DNA from: Porites lobata
Taxonomy: Eukaryota; Cnidaria; Anthozoa; Scleractinia; Poritidae
DNA: 64,000 bases
Direction: 5' to 3'
Assembly: GCA_942486035.1 (NCBI GenBank)
Contig: CALNXK010000022.1
Coordinates: 905,001 to 969,000 of the forward strand
Shown: positions 33,601 to 41,400 of the stretch, piece by piece
Layout of the letters: each line of letters starts with the position of its first letter
How positions within the stretch are numbered: position 1 is the first letter of the stretch
Notes under the pieces: generated by a model
Seen by the model: only the letters and a program-made list of their open reading frames with translations
Told to the model about the DNA's origin: nothing
The model's database searches: none
Translations under genes and position numbers: made by a program

Positions 33601-35413
33601 GGGCTTGAGCCAAAGATGAGAAAATGTTGAACCAGAACTCTCCCCCCCCGTCCAACAACAATGTTAAGAGGGCTTGCGCCAATGCTGAGGAAATGTTGAA
33701 CCTGAACCTCCCCCCCTCAACAATGTGGAGCGGGCTTGAGGAAATGTTGAGGAAATGTTTAACACCCCACAATAATATTGAGGGGAGAAGGGGGGGCGAT
33801 GTAAAGAAAATCAGTGTTGAAACTGTCGCCAAAAGAGTGAATTACTTTACCTTCCACTGAGTATGAATTTTCTGTTTCTTTACTCTCTGTGCTATTCTGA
33901 ACTCCATCAAAGACAACAAAGTCCCTCTGTAGGAGAAAATCGACGAGACTGCAGAAACTGTTTCAGCTTTGCCAAAAAACTGGCAGTCTACGTACAGTGC
34001 GACGGCTGATATCTTCTTTCCTTTGTCGAAAATATCCGTGATTCGAAGGATTATACTGTGGTACTGTTTATCTCCCAGCGCGGCGACATTCTTAAACACG
34101 ACGTTCTCCGCAGTGTCGTTTGTTGATCTGTATCTAAGGATAAGTTTTGTGGCGTTACCCGACCCCTTAGTGGATAAGTCAAGAATAAGAAGCTTCTTTT
34201 GTCTATGTGAAATAGAAAACAAACATCCCGCAGTACCAGACATGACTCTCACTCGAGCAAAGATGAGAAACTCTTCGTTCGACTCGATGTTCACTATAGT
34301 TCTTTGAAGTAGATCTTCATTTGCTCTTATATCTTTTATTGCCCGACCAAAGAGAAAGGCCCATTCCCCTGGCGACACAGCAACGCGGCGCACGTTAAAG
34401 TCCAGTGAATTCGCGCTACCAGAGATTGGTGAAAGCAAATCTATTTCTACAAAGGAAAAGAGAATTGTCTCAGTATATTTTATAGTGTGCTTTAACTTTA
34501 CTTTTCTCCATTACGAAAAGTGAATTCTAATCTTTCTGTTACTAAATTAGCTGACGTTTGAGACTGACTGCTCAGTGTATGATTACCGTAAGTAACAGTT
34601 GCGTTTTACGGGGTCATAAATAAACTAGTGTATCTATAGATATTGATATTCAAACCTTTCACAGCGGAGACCTCCAGTTTAAGACAGACGCACTGAGTGG
34701 CGTTGTAGAGGTTGCAGTTAAACGAAGTAAAGGCGTCAGCATATGATACCATTTATTTTGGGGAAAGCTCTGCTGCACGCAAGGTTAATTTTGAAAATGC
34801 ACTGATATATTGTAAGTATCACAGTCGAAGTAGTATGTCAATAAAACAGCGCCCAGTTGCTCGAAGCATGGTTAGCGTTAACCAGCGTTTAATACCTTGA
34901 CAACGTATTGGTTTTGATACTGCTTAACCAATGGTTAAAGCTAACCATGCTTTGAGCAACTCAGCCCAGATCTAAAAAGACTATCCCATTGTTATCTATC
35001 AATGGCAGAACTAAAACTCGCTGGAATCGCACAAAAACGGCCAAAACTGCAAGAAGACAAGGTACGAGGTTCTAATGTATTGTTTGTGCTATTTTTGACC
35101 AGTAAATAACGACCACTAAACTTCTTATACAAATTCTTGTAATATCTCTGTTACGCAACGATTGTAACTCGTGAGGCTTGGAGTACCTTAGCAGTTAATC
35201 CGGAGAATCACCACAAAACGCTTCCTTTTAGAAAATGAACAAAATCTCGGGCAATTGTTTCCCTCACCCTTGTGTAAACTATTTGTTCACCCCTACTTTA
35301 AAACGTATCAAGTTATAAAAATTGGCTTGCAAGCTTACCTAGAGCATCCGTTGACCTAAAAATATATACCGCGGCAACAAAAATCCAAAGCAACTTTTGT
35401 CTATTCATCTTTG
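18608..35413 (-). CDS. thrombospondin, group B-like, 22 coding exons
   Basis: Exons joined on the minus strand give 981 residues, close to vertebrate thrombospondin-4 (961). Order: signal peptide 1-22 (MNRQKLLWIFVAAVYIF...); N-terminal laminin-G-like domain 25-222; linker and heptad coiled coil about 240-303; the Cys pair C304-x-x-C307 that disulphide-links subunits; EGF domains at 309-353, 354-403, 404-447 and 448-493; about a dozen Asp-rich type 3 calcium repeats 494-745; C-terminal lectin-like domain about 746-981, ending CNEQVPDDYEAL. No vWC or type 1 repeats are present, so it resembles the pentameric thrombospondins 3-5. Members of this family are secreted matrix proteins that bind calcium, integrins and other matrix components. 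All splice phases close. The 35413 limit includes 5 nt of 5' UTR; coding starts at 35408. A second version of exon 4 is described separately. Confidence 0.95.
18760..18892. repeat. GAT/GGT trinucleotide microsatellite in thrombospondin intron 21
   Basis: Imperfect GAT, GGT and GAC triplets run for about 130 bp. The plus-strand frame is Asp/Gly-rich purely because of the repeat. A related GATGATAGTGGT tract lies at 19290-19400 in the same intron. Confidence 0.8.
19460..19599 (-). CDS. thrombospondin exon 21: C-terminal domain
   Basis: 140 nt, phase 2 in and 1 out. It covers LKVFSEGELVVDTGYLIDKT, LKGGKVGMYVFSQAKVVWSN and MSYKCN. Reading through the donor AACG/GTAGGT would stop after two more residues. 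Splicing to exon 22 restores the family's usual tail. Confidence 0.93.
20115..20212 (-). CDS. thrombospondin exon 20: C-terminal domain
   Basis: 98 nt, phase 0 in and 2 out. VKEIWRDQNLIGWKDKTDYE, then WSLMHRPSIGLI and the AG that starts the next Arg. It matches 'LLWKDPRNVGWKDKKSYRW'. The right border may be off by up to two bases in my count; frame and homology fix the content. Confidence 0.9.
20676..20750 (-). CDS. thrombospondin exon 19: C-terminal domain
   Basis: 25 codons, phase 0, with LVNSDTGPGPALRNALWNSG. It matches the vertebrate 'STGPGEQLRNALWHTG' segment. Confidence 0.94.
20835..21031 (-). CDS. thrombospondin exon 18: C-terminal domain core
   Basis: 197 nt, phase 1 in and 0 out. 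FSGVDFSGTVQVQT, DDDFIGLVFSYQSNRKFYLV, SWKQQNQVYWEMNPF and AVRGIQIK are the most conserved strands of the domain. Confidence 0.95.
21136..21184 (-). CDS. thrombospondin exon 17: C-terminal domain
   Basis: 49 nt, phase 0 in and 1 out, encoding GKKVEQTENSDPAIAV. This equals the vertebrate 'GREIVQTMNSDPGLAVG' strand. It is a short exon fixed by both splice sites and homology. Confidence 0.93.
21817..22001 (-). CDS. thrombospondin exon 16: last type 3 repeat and start of C-terminal domain
   Basis: 185 nt, phase 1 in and 0 out. GLGDPCDGDFDADKIPDEED is the last repeat (vertebrate DDFDADKV). THTDFTWLQKISL opens the C-terminal lectin-like domain. Confidence 0.94.
22110..22321. repeat. 210-bp MITE, 'TTAACCCTTTAAG' family, copy B
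   Basis: Starts TAACCGTTGAAGTCCCAATA and ends GATATTGGGGCTTAAATGGC, in the same orientation as copy C. It shares the blocks TTTTCTCCTAAC, GAGAAAATGCTTTGAT and AAGAAATGTATG. It lies in thrombospondin intron 15. Confidence 0.75.
22376..22670 (-). mobile_element. tRNA-derived SINE in thrombospondin intron 15
   Basis: On the minus strand, CTGTTGGGAGAGCGCCAGTC (A-box-like) is followed by GTCGCGGGTTCAAACCCC (B-box), the spacing of a tRNA promoter. A roughly 230-bp unrelated tail ends GGGCTGAATGGGTTATTTG. The head does not fold into an intact tRNA, so this is a SINE and not a tRNA gene. Confidence 0.65.
22775..22870 (-). CDS. thrombospondin exon 15: type 3 repeats
   Basis: 96 nt, phase 1 in and 1 out. 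GDACDDDDDDDGVPDRSDNC and QLVPNPTQRDLN match the vertebrate GDACDDDDDNDGVPD and RLVPNPGQED segments. The donor ACG/GTTCGT is unusual but keeps the frame. Confidence 0.92.
23454..23592 (-). CDS. thrombospondin exon 14: type 3 repeats
   Basis: 139 nt, phase 0 in and 1 out. It reads YDRDADGLGDNCDTDRDNDN, then DGVDDMVDNCRGKSNPDQ and IDNDGDER. The donor is GAG/GTCAGT. Confidence 0.92.
23971..24233. repeat. foldback element in thrombospondin intron 13
   Basis: Arms of about 100 bp are inverted copies. GACATTTCGCGACGCCACCA at the left reappears (with mismatches) reversed at the right, followed by CTGGTTTCCCC, GACGTCTGAGC, CCATACTGATGACGC and CAGATCTTGGTAG in both arms. Confidence 0.75.
24443..24561 (-). 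CDS. thrombospondin exon 13: type 3 repeats
   Basis: 119 nt, phase 1 in and 0 out. IDNCRMVHNSLQEDGDRDG is followed by VGDACDNCPTVQNRGQ. The donor GTTTGT is weaker than the others, but frame and homology require it. Confidence 0.92.
24959..25330. repeat. foldback repeat in thrombospondin intron 12
   Basis: GCAACATTCCTGCAAAAAGA at the left and TCTTTTTGCAGCGATGTTGG at the right form inverted ends. The interior is full of TTGCAACA and 'tgttttgcaac' motifs. The same TTGTTGCAA vocabulary recurs at 53440-53640. Confidence 0.5.
25409..25568 (-). CDS. thrombospondin exon 12: type 3 repeats
   Basis: 160 nt, phase 0 in and 1 out. It contains DNCPRNANRAQYNNDGD, DDCDNCPYVSNSLQADLD and KDGVGDACDRDIDGD. 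Three calcium-binding repeat units can be read. Confidence 0.94.
26464..26597. repeat. small foldback element near thrombospondin exon 11
   Basis: AGCATTTACGAAGTTGTTTG ... CTAGTCGCTTAG at the left is mirrored by CTAAGCGACTGACAAGCGAC ... GTAAATGCT at the right. A diverged relative of one arm occurs near 43090-43135. Confidence 0.6.
26649..26756 (-). CDS. thrombospondin exon 11: type 3 repeats
   Basis: 36 codons, phase 0. DNCQRTKNPGQEDLNDDGIG is followed by DICDDDVDGDNI, with the alternating Asp calcium loops and paired Cys of the family. Confidence 0.94.
27395..27499 (-). CDS. thrombospondin exon 10: end of EGF 4 and first type 3 repeat
   Basis: 35 codons, phase 0. CREGYAGNGIFC closes EGF 4. 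ADDFDLDGFPDEELNC begins the calcium-binding type 3 repeats and corresponds to the DTDLDGFPDE segment of vertebrate thrombospondins. Confidence 0.94.
27651..27830. repeat. ATC trinucleotide microsatellite in thrombospondin intron 9
   Basis: About 180 bp of imperfect ATC, ACC and GTC triplets. The minus-strand frame is a run of Asp and Gly, but no splice site would include it. It lies 150 bp from exon 10. Confidence 0.85.
28101..28262 (-). CDS. thrombospondin exon 9: end of EGF 3 and most of EGF 4
   Basis: 54 codons, phase 0. GSFECGDCPPGFTGDPRHSC closes EGF 3. YCDVSDPRSNPCSQYARC and SGRSFRC form EGF 4, whose last two Cys lie in exon 10. The GAG/GTGAGG donor is chosen because it joins exactly to CREGYAGNG. 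Confidence 0.92.
28353..28427 (-). CDS. thrombospondin exon 8: first half of EGF domain 3
   Basis: 25 codons, phase 0 on both sides, beginning VCTDIDECAEE. The DIDEC motif marks a calcium-binding EGF. The domain is completed by exon 9. Confidence 0.93.
29004..29075 (-). repeat. tRNA-like head of a SINE in thrombospondin intron 7
   Basis: On the minus strand the 72-nt unit begins TCTCCTGTAGCTCAGTGGTA (A-box) and ends GGTTCGACTCCTGTTGGGAG (B-box and partial acceptor pairing). The anticodon arm pairs poorly. The following bases (GAACTGGGATTTTTTC) look like a SINE tail. I call it a tRNA-derived SINE or tRNA pseudogene; a functional tRNA is unlikely. Confidence 0.55.
29197..29446. repeat. GTTGTTCRAA-type foldback element
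   Basis: GGACCCAGTTGTTCGAAGGC at the left and GCCTTGAACAACCCGG at the right are inverted ends. Inner blocks CTTAACCCAGGGTTTAA and CTGGGTTATCTTAACCCAG are inverted too. It lies in thrombospondin intron 7. Confidence 0.6.
29498..29638 (-). CDS. thrombospondin exon 7: EGF domain 2
   Basis: 47 codons, phase 0 on both sides. CKLADPCAKNVLC, WCPPCPRGYSG and EVHGIGLYFAKDNKQ match the characteristic long loop (GVGLxFAxxNKQ) found in the second EGF of group B thrombospondins. Confidence 0.94.
30008..30147 (-). CDS. thrombospondin exon 6: EGF domain 1
   Basis: 140 nt, phase 1 in and 0 out. It has six Cys: FCRFKPCFPGVPC, FECGECPLGMLGDG and INC. It ends TDINE, the start of the calcium-binding EGF that follows. 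Confidence 0.93.
30240..30840. repeat. ATTATGC-rich interspersed repeat
   Basis: AATTATGC recurs at least nine times (for example AATTATGCCAACAATTATGC near 30281), split by about 300 bp of other AT-rich sequence. It lies in thrombospondin intron 5. It is probably a diverged transposable element, class unknown. Confidence 0.4.
30940..31060 (-). repeat. possible tRNA-derived SINE fragment
   Basis: On the minus strand, TAGGCTCGAATCCTGAACGG resembles a B-box and is preceded by TGGTGGTCGGGACGTCA. No convincing A-box at the right distance was found, so this is only a suggestion. Confidence 0.25.
31359..31413 (-). CDS. thrombospondin exon 5: end of coiled coil and Cys-x-x-Cys
   Basis: 55 nt, phase 0 in and 1 out. 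It encodes VAEIKYLRGLVENCQMCR. The hydrophobic heptad is followed by the Cys pair (304 and 307) that links the subunits of thrombospondin oligomers. Confidence 0.92.
31822..31874 (-). CDS. thrombospondin exon 4b: alternative coiled-coil exon
   Basis: 53 nt, phase 1 in and 0 out, donor CAG/GTAAAG. Spliced from exon 3 it encodes GNELVGLIRDLRFDLSKQ. Its last 16 residues match 11 of 16 in exon 4a, and all but one of the differences are conservative (D/E, I/V, K/R, Y/F). Its acceptor, CTTGTCTATGCAG, is the end of exon 4a. Joining 4a and 4b shifts the frame and reaches a TAG in exon 5, so the two must be alternatives. Use of 4b would shorten the protein to 962 residues. It could instead be a non-functional leftover of the duplication. 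Confidence 0.5.
31875..31984 (-). CDS. thrombospondin exon 4a: linker plus coiled-coil heptads
   Basis: 110 nt, phase 1 in and 0 out, residues 254-290. Acceptor GTTTTCTTAG, donor CAG/GTAATG. A Pro-rich start (TPYPPRISG) is followed by the amphipathic DLIGLIKDLRYDLSMQ. It abuts exon 4b with no intervening base. It is taken as the default because its acceptor is stronger and it keeps the longer linker. Confidence 0.82.
33389..33482 (-). CDS. thrombospondin exon 3: linker after the N-terminal domain
   Basis: 94 nt from the acceptor TTTTTAATTTAG to the donor CGAG/GTAGAT, phase 0 in and 1 out. It encodes residues 223-253, ending ILDGPECGQAIAAIR. The single Cys at 245 precedes the coiled coil. Confidence 0.88.
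33530..33790. repeat. minisatellite next to the thrombospondin N-terminal-domain exon
   Basis: Imperfect 45-70 bp units built from CAATGTTAAGAGGGCTTG, 'gaggaaatgttgaac' and a C-rich spacer recur about four times. The long minus-strand frame over it is itself repetitive and stops short of exon 2. Confidence 0.65.
33851..34446 (-). CDS. thrombospondin exon 2: N-terminal laminin-G-like domain
   Basis: 596 nt, phase 1 in and 0 out, residues 24-222. The beta-sandwich pattern includes WAFLFGRAI, FLIFARVRV, GCLFSISHRQKKLLILDLS, KLILRYRS, YHSIILRITD and ALYVDCQFF. The terminal EFRIAQ is also typical of the domain. The whole domain sits in a single exon. Confidence 0.92.
34850..34967. repeat. GTTGCTCGAA-type foldback element
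   Basis: GCCCAGTTGCTCGAAGCATG GTTAGC at the left mirrors GCTAACCATGCTTTGAGCAA CTCAGCCC at the right, nearly perfect over about 27 bp. It lies in the first coding intron of the thrombospondin gene. Confidence 0.7.
35339..35413 (-). CDS. thrombospondin exon with start codon and signal peptide
   Basis: ATG at 35408-35406 opens a 23-codon segment with a Lys-bearing N-region, the hydrophobic core LLWIFVAAVYIF and a likely cleavage after TDA. It ends CTAG/GTAAGC, phase 1. Only 5 nt above the ATG lies a good acceptor (TTTCTTTTCCAG), so an untranslated exon probably lies further upstream. Confidence 0.88.
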
Positions 35414-38400
35414 CTGGAAAAGAAAGACATACTAAATCAAACTTTATTGAAGTAATTTATCATCAACGTTGGTGGCACATTACAACAAAGTGGAAGAAAC
35501 AAAAAGCTCCCTTTAATTACCCCTTACTCTTAAGTCGTGCTTAGAGGTCGGGTCGATCTTAGTTTTAAGTCTATGGTTGAACTCCAATAGTCAAGTGCCG
35601 CTACCATTCAAATGAACTCTTCAACAGAGTTTCCACATGGAACTATTTACTTACACCCTACGGTCTTTTTCTTTAGTTTTAATTGCTTACCGTAAACACC
35701 CGATGTACACGTGCAAAGTGTTGGAGCACATTGCATGGACGCAAGACGCCTTACTGGGGCCATGGTCAACTTGCGTAGCAGACGCTAGGGGGCAATATGG
35801 GCTCAAGAAAAAACGGGACGTGCGATGGGGACTGTTTTTTCTCGCACCCACATTACTTGTCTTCCAAACGCCTTCTACGCAAGTCAGTGGTCAATCTTCG
35901 ATCTTCACATGGAACAAACTTAATGCTAATGAGCAAAATCTCTTGTTCTCGCTCATTAACATTAGGTTCATTTGAAGTTCGACGTTTGACATGGCCTTAG
36001 TCATTCAATTGAATTAAAAAAAGTGTCTTCAGCTTAACCTTATTTTTAACTGTTAATTTGATTATCGTGCGGTAACGGGCCTAAAATAACCGTTAAGATT
36101 GGATTTCATAAGTAACAGTAAATTACCGTGAATAGCGAGTTCTTATAAACGGTAGCTTCACAAGACCGATACAAGAATACAAGACTAAAGATCAAAGTCC
36201 TTGCGCTTATGAACATTTCCGAGATCCACGGATAGTAATTATGTGCTGCCCCACCAGACATCAGAATTTTCAGAGTAAAGAGATTTTTTGAACAGTTAAA
36301 AGCATTCGTCAAGCCGCTTATTCAGTGAGATCTTTCAGTTTCAGAAAGTGTTATCTCTCTTTTGTACGGCCATCCCTGGCAAAAACGTGACTGACATCCA
36401 AACAATGGGAATTCATTTCCAACAAGAGATAAATGCTTAACCTTCGACGACAGTATGAGAATCAAAGTTCGCTCTAAAAAGCTGAAAGATTAAGTAGGGA
36501 TCGATCATTTAAAAGAAGCAAAAATAGTACAATCTTGCCCCTTAATTATCAAAAAATACGTTTGCCATCCAATCTGCCAGTTACAGACAATTGACTTAGT
36601 AAAGTTCATAAACAGTAATAATAATCAGTTGTGTAGATGATGGGATTGAAGCAGAAGCGATGTAATATCAATTTTCCGCGCCGAATTTGGAAAAGATGCT
36701 GAATCACACCGGTGAAATATACGGCCGAGTCACGTTCTGGCTTCCAGTACGCGTTTGGTTGTTGGAGATCACGATCTCTTTTAAAAAACAAATGTGATCT
36801 TGCCGGCGGAACGGAACATACTATCATAAAGAATAATCGGCAAACTATACTAACTCGGGCCAAAAAATTTTGGAACTCAAACTGCGGAACTGGAGTACTT
36901 GAAAGCATAATAAAGATCTTATTTAAGTTCTATATGTGTTGTGTTGACTAAATGAATTCATTGTTACAAGAGCACTCGTGCCTATTGTAGTGTTCAGAGT
37001 AAACTATAAGAATAACCAAACCTGAAGAACGCGCGGCTGAATTTCGTCGAAGTCTCCGCATTTTGTTTTATCACATCAACTATTACATACAAGTTTTTTC
37101 AGCAAACTTGCTACAGCAAAAGACATTCCAGTGGGCAATAAAAACACTGCATTTTTTCTTTGTAATTAATTTCAGATTAAGGAGCGTGAAAAATTAGATT
37201 CCGTTTAACAGTACAATCGAACAGCAATCTTTCCCTAGGGGCCGCAAGAATCTTTAGAAAGAAAGAAAGGTAATTATGTAGAGTGAACAGCCAAAAACAT
37301 GCAAACAATCCCAAATTAGCCGAAAAATAACTTGAAATTTTCACCAAATTTTTCAGAAATTGAAGTGTTTTTAATTTTCAGTTCCGATGACGTGAATATC
37401 TACCAAGGTTCCATTGAGCGCAAGGATATCGTTTTTGGTATTTGAAAAGTCACGCCATAGGATTCCTACACTCGTATTAACTGGAAGAAATTCCACTAAA
37501 GACGGGATGTCGATCGAAAAGTTACGATTAAAGGATTAAAATTCCATTTAGGGTGCCAAAGAGTTAAGGATAAATTAGTTCACAGAAAAACGCGCGCGTT
37601 GCATTTATGTATCAACGAAAACACCACACCAACACAAACATAGAACACTCAGCTATTAGCAACTACGACAACTGTTCCCAATGCCAAGCAGGCGCCGGAG
37701 AGTATTTTCAACCCAACGCACTCTTCCCTCGCATGCCTGTCGCGTGCATTTCTCGAAGATTAGTATCATAAGATAACTGCTTCCTTATTGTATTTAGTAC
37801 AACCGAAAGGAGACATACAGGAACTGGGAAACTTACACCAAATCTATTTGTTGCATGAAAACGTTCTGTTTCTCTTTGTGGGAGAGCTGAGGGAAGTTGG
37901 GGGCTTGACACCGATTCTACCATGTGTACCATCAAGACAGAAATACGACTGATGCCCACGGATGTCAATTGCTTTTAAGTGGCAATAACATGGAATTTCA
38001 AGTTCTCCCTTTTTTCTTCACCAGACCAACTATTAGTAACAAGATTTTTACTACAATCATTGGATGTTTTGAAACATTAAAAGTATGTTAAACTGAGAAG
38101 GCTAATAAACATGGAAAAAATTAGAGGCTGCCGGAAAGATAAACCGTTGTTAGAGCCAAAATTGGGTCAAATTTTCAAGTCTGATATTGTCCCCTGGGTT
38201 GAAATGCATCTCAAAAGTTGGCTGAAATAGTTCTTTAACAGTGTTATTGTGGTCACCAAAGGGAGATCGATTACTCTGCTGTGGGTTGCAAGGCTATCTT
38301 GCTCTTGGCGACTATGAAAACAGACATTTTTAATTTACTATACGCCCTTATTGGCTTGAGTTTGAACTAGCACAATTTTAGATTTTGCTCATTCCAGACA

Positions 38401-41400
38401 CAGCTGGGGAAGGTTAGAACCAGATTTATTCGGAAGCTTGAGAAAAAAAAAATACGTAAAGCTTCTTTAGCTATTTCTCTACCCTATATCAGTGAAGATG
38501 TACAGACTAGCCACATATATTCCGTAATACCCTGTGAGGTTTTGATAGACGGATCGGATCGGATCAACTATGGGTGGTCACAAGCCGCTTCAATGGTATG
38601 CATCCAAATGAAAGCGAAACACTTTGCCGTCGTTGCTCATGGAGGTTAGTTGTGTCAAAATAAAAAGGATTTTATAGTGCTCCTTTTGAGACTTGTTGAA
38701 GCTTCTTGACGTAATTCGCTCAAACCTAAATCACGCACCAAGATTTTTGGGTGAATTAATATCACAATACAGTAACTCACACAAAAGTACAGGAAGCCGG
38801 TATTAATTAAACATGGCCATAAACGTGAGAACAAGGTCAGAATTTTGCGTCACGAAAGAATTCGTTTTGACGAAGAGATTGCGCGTTGCACGCCAATACA
38901 TGTACAAACAATCTCAGTCTCCACATATGGTAGAATACTACATGTGATATAATAAACTGCCTTAAGCTTTATGGGCTAGTACTGATTGCACCTAAGAGTG
39001 CGCAAACGTTCTTTGAGTAAACTTGAAGTGTTTTTTAAATCGAAAGTTTAGTTGCGACAGGCATCTCTACGAAGAACAACAGATTGATGACCTGATTCAT
39101 TGCGAGGTTTTCCTTGTCCACTGAGTCAAAACGTCATGGCACCGAAGATAAACATATTCCATATAATGGTAAATCGTTTACTTAGTAAACTTCTTTTGAC
39201 CCTGGGTTAAAATAATGCTGGCTGTCTGAAGCAATATCCGGTCTTACAGGGTAAACTGACATTTAAAAACAAATAATTTACGTTAAAAAGGAAAACAGCG
39301 GGAACATTACCCTGCGAGCAGAGGTTTCTTTCCGGGATATCTTTTTATAGCATCCGCAGATTCGTTTGCGCCGCTGTCATAGAGGTTTATATCGCCAAGA
39401 ACAACACTGATTTCATTCTAAACGGACAGGTAACATCTAGCACTGACTACCCTAAAATACACTAAATACATTGCAAAAGAAAAAGAAAAGCAGTAAAGAG
39501 ATCAGAAGTCTTTTTAAAGGTCACAAAGATCCCCCTTTGAAATAGAAATGATACCGGAGTTAACTGATCGAGTCAGACGACGGAAGAAACAAAAGTTAAT
39601 TCAAGAATGATTACAGTGAGCACTACATAAATGATAACCGCAACAGGTCCTTAAACAATGCGAAAAATTTATAGCTAAAAAGCGCGTTATGAGAGGATTT
39701 CAAGCACTCACCAAGTCCACAAACGCACGGAACACAACATTTTAACGGAAAGTACCAACCACCATGGACAAAATCAAGTACCCAGGATTCACACTTTCAA
39801 TAATTGAGATTTTATCTCAGTTTGGAAACGCTCCTAAATACAGTTTTGGTGCACTTCATCGATGGGCGGATATTCGAAAAGAATCATCTTCCAGCAGAAT
39901 GTAACGGAGAGGGTCACCGAGCGTTAAATTAGATTATCGGACTTTGTGATTTCGCTCACCCGTTCACAGTCGCCTGTATATAACAAACACCAGCATCACA
40001 ACTAAAAGGCTTCCTGCCATCTTTGCTTCTACTTGTATGATTATCAACCGAATGCACAATCTCCACTGAATATGTTTGAAGAAAAATAATACACACTTCA
40101 GCATCACGGACCACGATTGCATGAACTTCACAAAAAGAGCTGTTTTGTTAAAGTGAGCTCTCAACACCAGATTCCTAGAGATGAAATACCACGCGCTAAC
40201 TATGCCAAGACTTACCTTTAAAACTGAATTGCTTCTAACAGAATCTTTTCGTTTATGGCTACTTTTTTTCAGTCACATTCAGTTAGAATATCGATTTTTT
40301 CTATTCCATACACAACTGAGTTCTTAGGGGCTAGCCAGCTCTCGTGATTCTAACCCATGACCCGGTGATTACATCACTAACTGGAACGAATTTGCGTCGA
40401 CTTATCGCGTGGGACGGGTAAGATAAGGAGCAAAAACCATTTTAGACCTGTCTGTCCTCGCTCTTCTCAACTGTTTCTTATTTTAAACCACAAATCCTCT
40501 CCCACACGGCACGCATAAAAATAAGAAAAACATGGCACGAGCCAATATTTCTCCTGCGCGAAAGTAAACCAGTGGATTAAAACATATAATAAAACTGGGA
40601 ATATTTACTGATAAAACAAAACGTGATTTAGGTTCAAACATGAACACCATATTAAATCAAGACAAAAGGATGAAAAATGGGAACAAATCTTTAAGATCGT
40701 TATCTTCATAATTTCTTCCCCGTTCAATCTAATAACGTCACACCAACATTCCACTGGTCGGGATGTTTTGCTTCTCTCTCTTGAAACAACACAGAGGTCA
40801 GGCATATGGTAATCTCGGTCTGAAAAGCGCTGGCAAAATAAGGCTCAAGATAAGAAAATCCTGTCAAAATCAGGGCACTTTTCATCAACAGATGCTCTTG
40901 AGGTTTGGGGATTACTCTCGGAAGTCGAAATAATCCAACAACAGCCAGAAAGCAACTACAAGGGAATTTTTACGGTCATCATGAATGAAATCACAAAAAT
41001 TTGCGATAAGTTTGGAGTAAATCCACCTTGAGGTTCCACAAAGAAACTGTGTGGGATGCATATTATATTAAATTACTTTTTCCCGTCAGTTGGTATTTTA
41101 AGTACGCGACAGAAAAATACGAAAGACGATACGCCAGTTACACAGAAAAATCTACACTCAAAGAAGCAATAATTTGCGATTTGAGCATGTTGACAATTTT
41201 TAAAATTTTGCGCAAGGCCAAGTTCCTTTCGTGATGGAGACAATGTCGCGTGATCTCCAAGCTCTCATAGGCGAATGCCGTTTTCAAGATAATCATGCAA
41301 AAAGTTACTGAAAGAATCAACTAAAACGAAAACATGAAAACGAAAATCTTCAAAAAACAACGAAAACAATTGCCAGTTTCTCAGACCTAGATGGTAAAGA

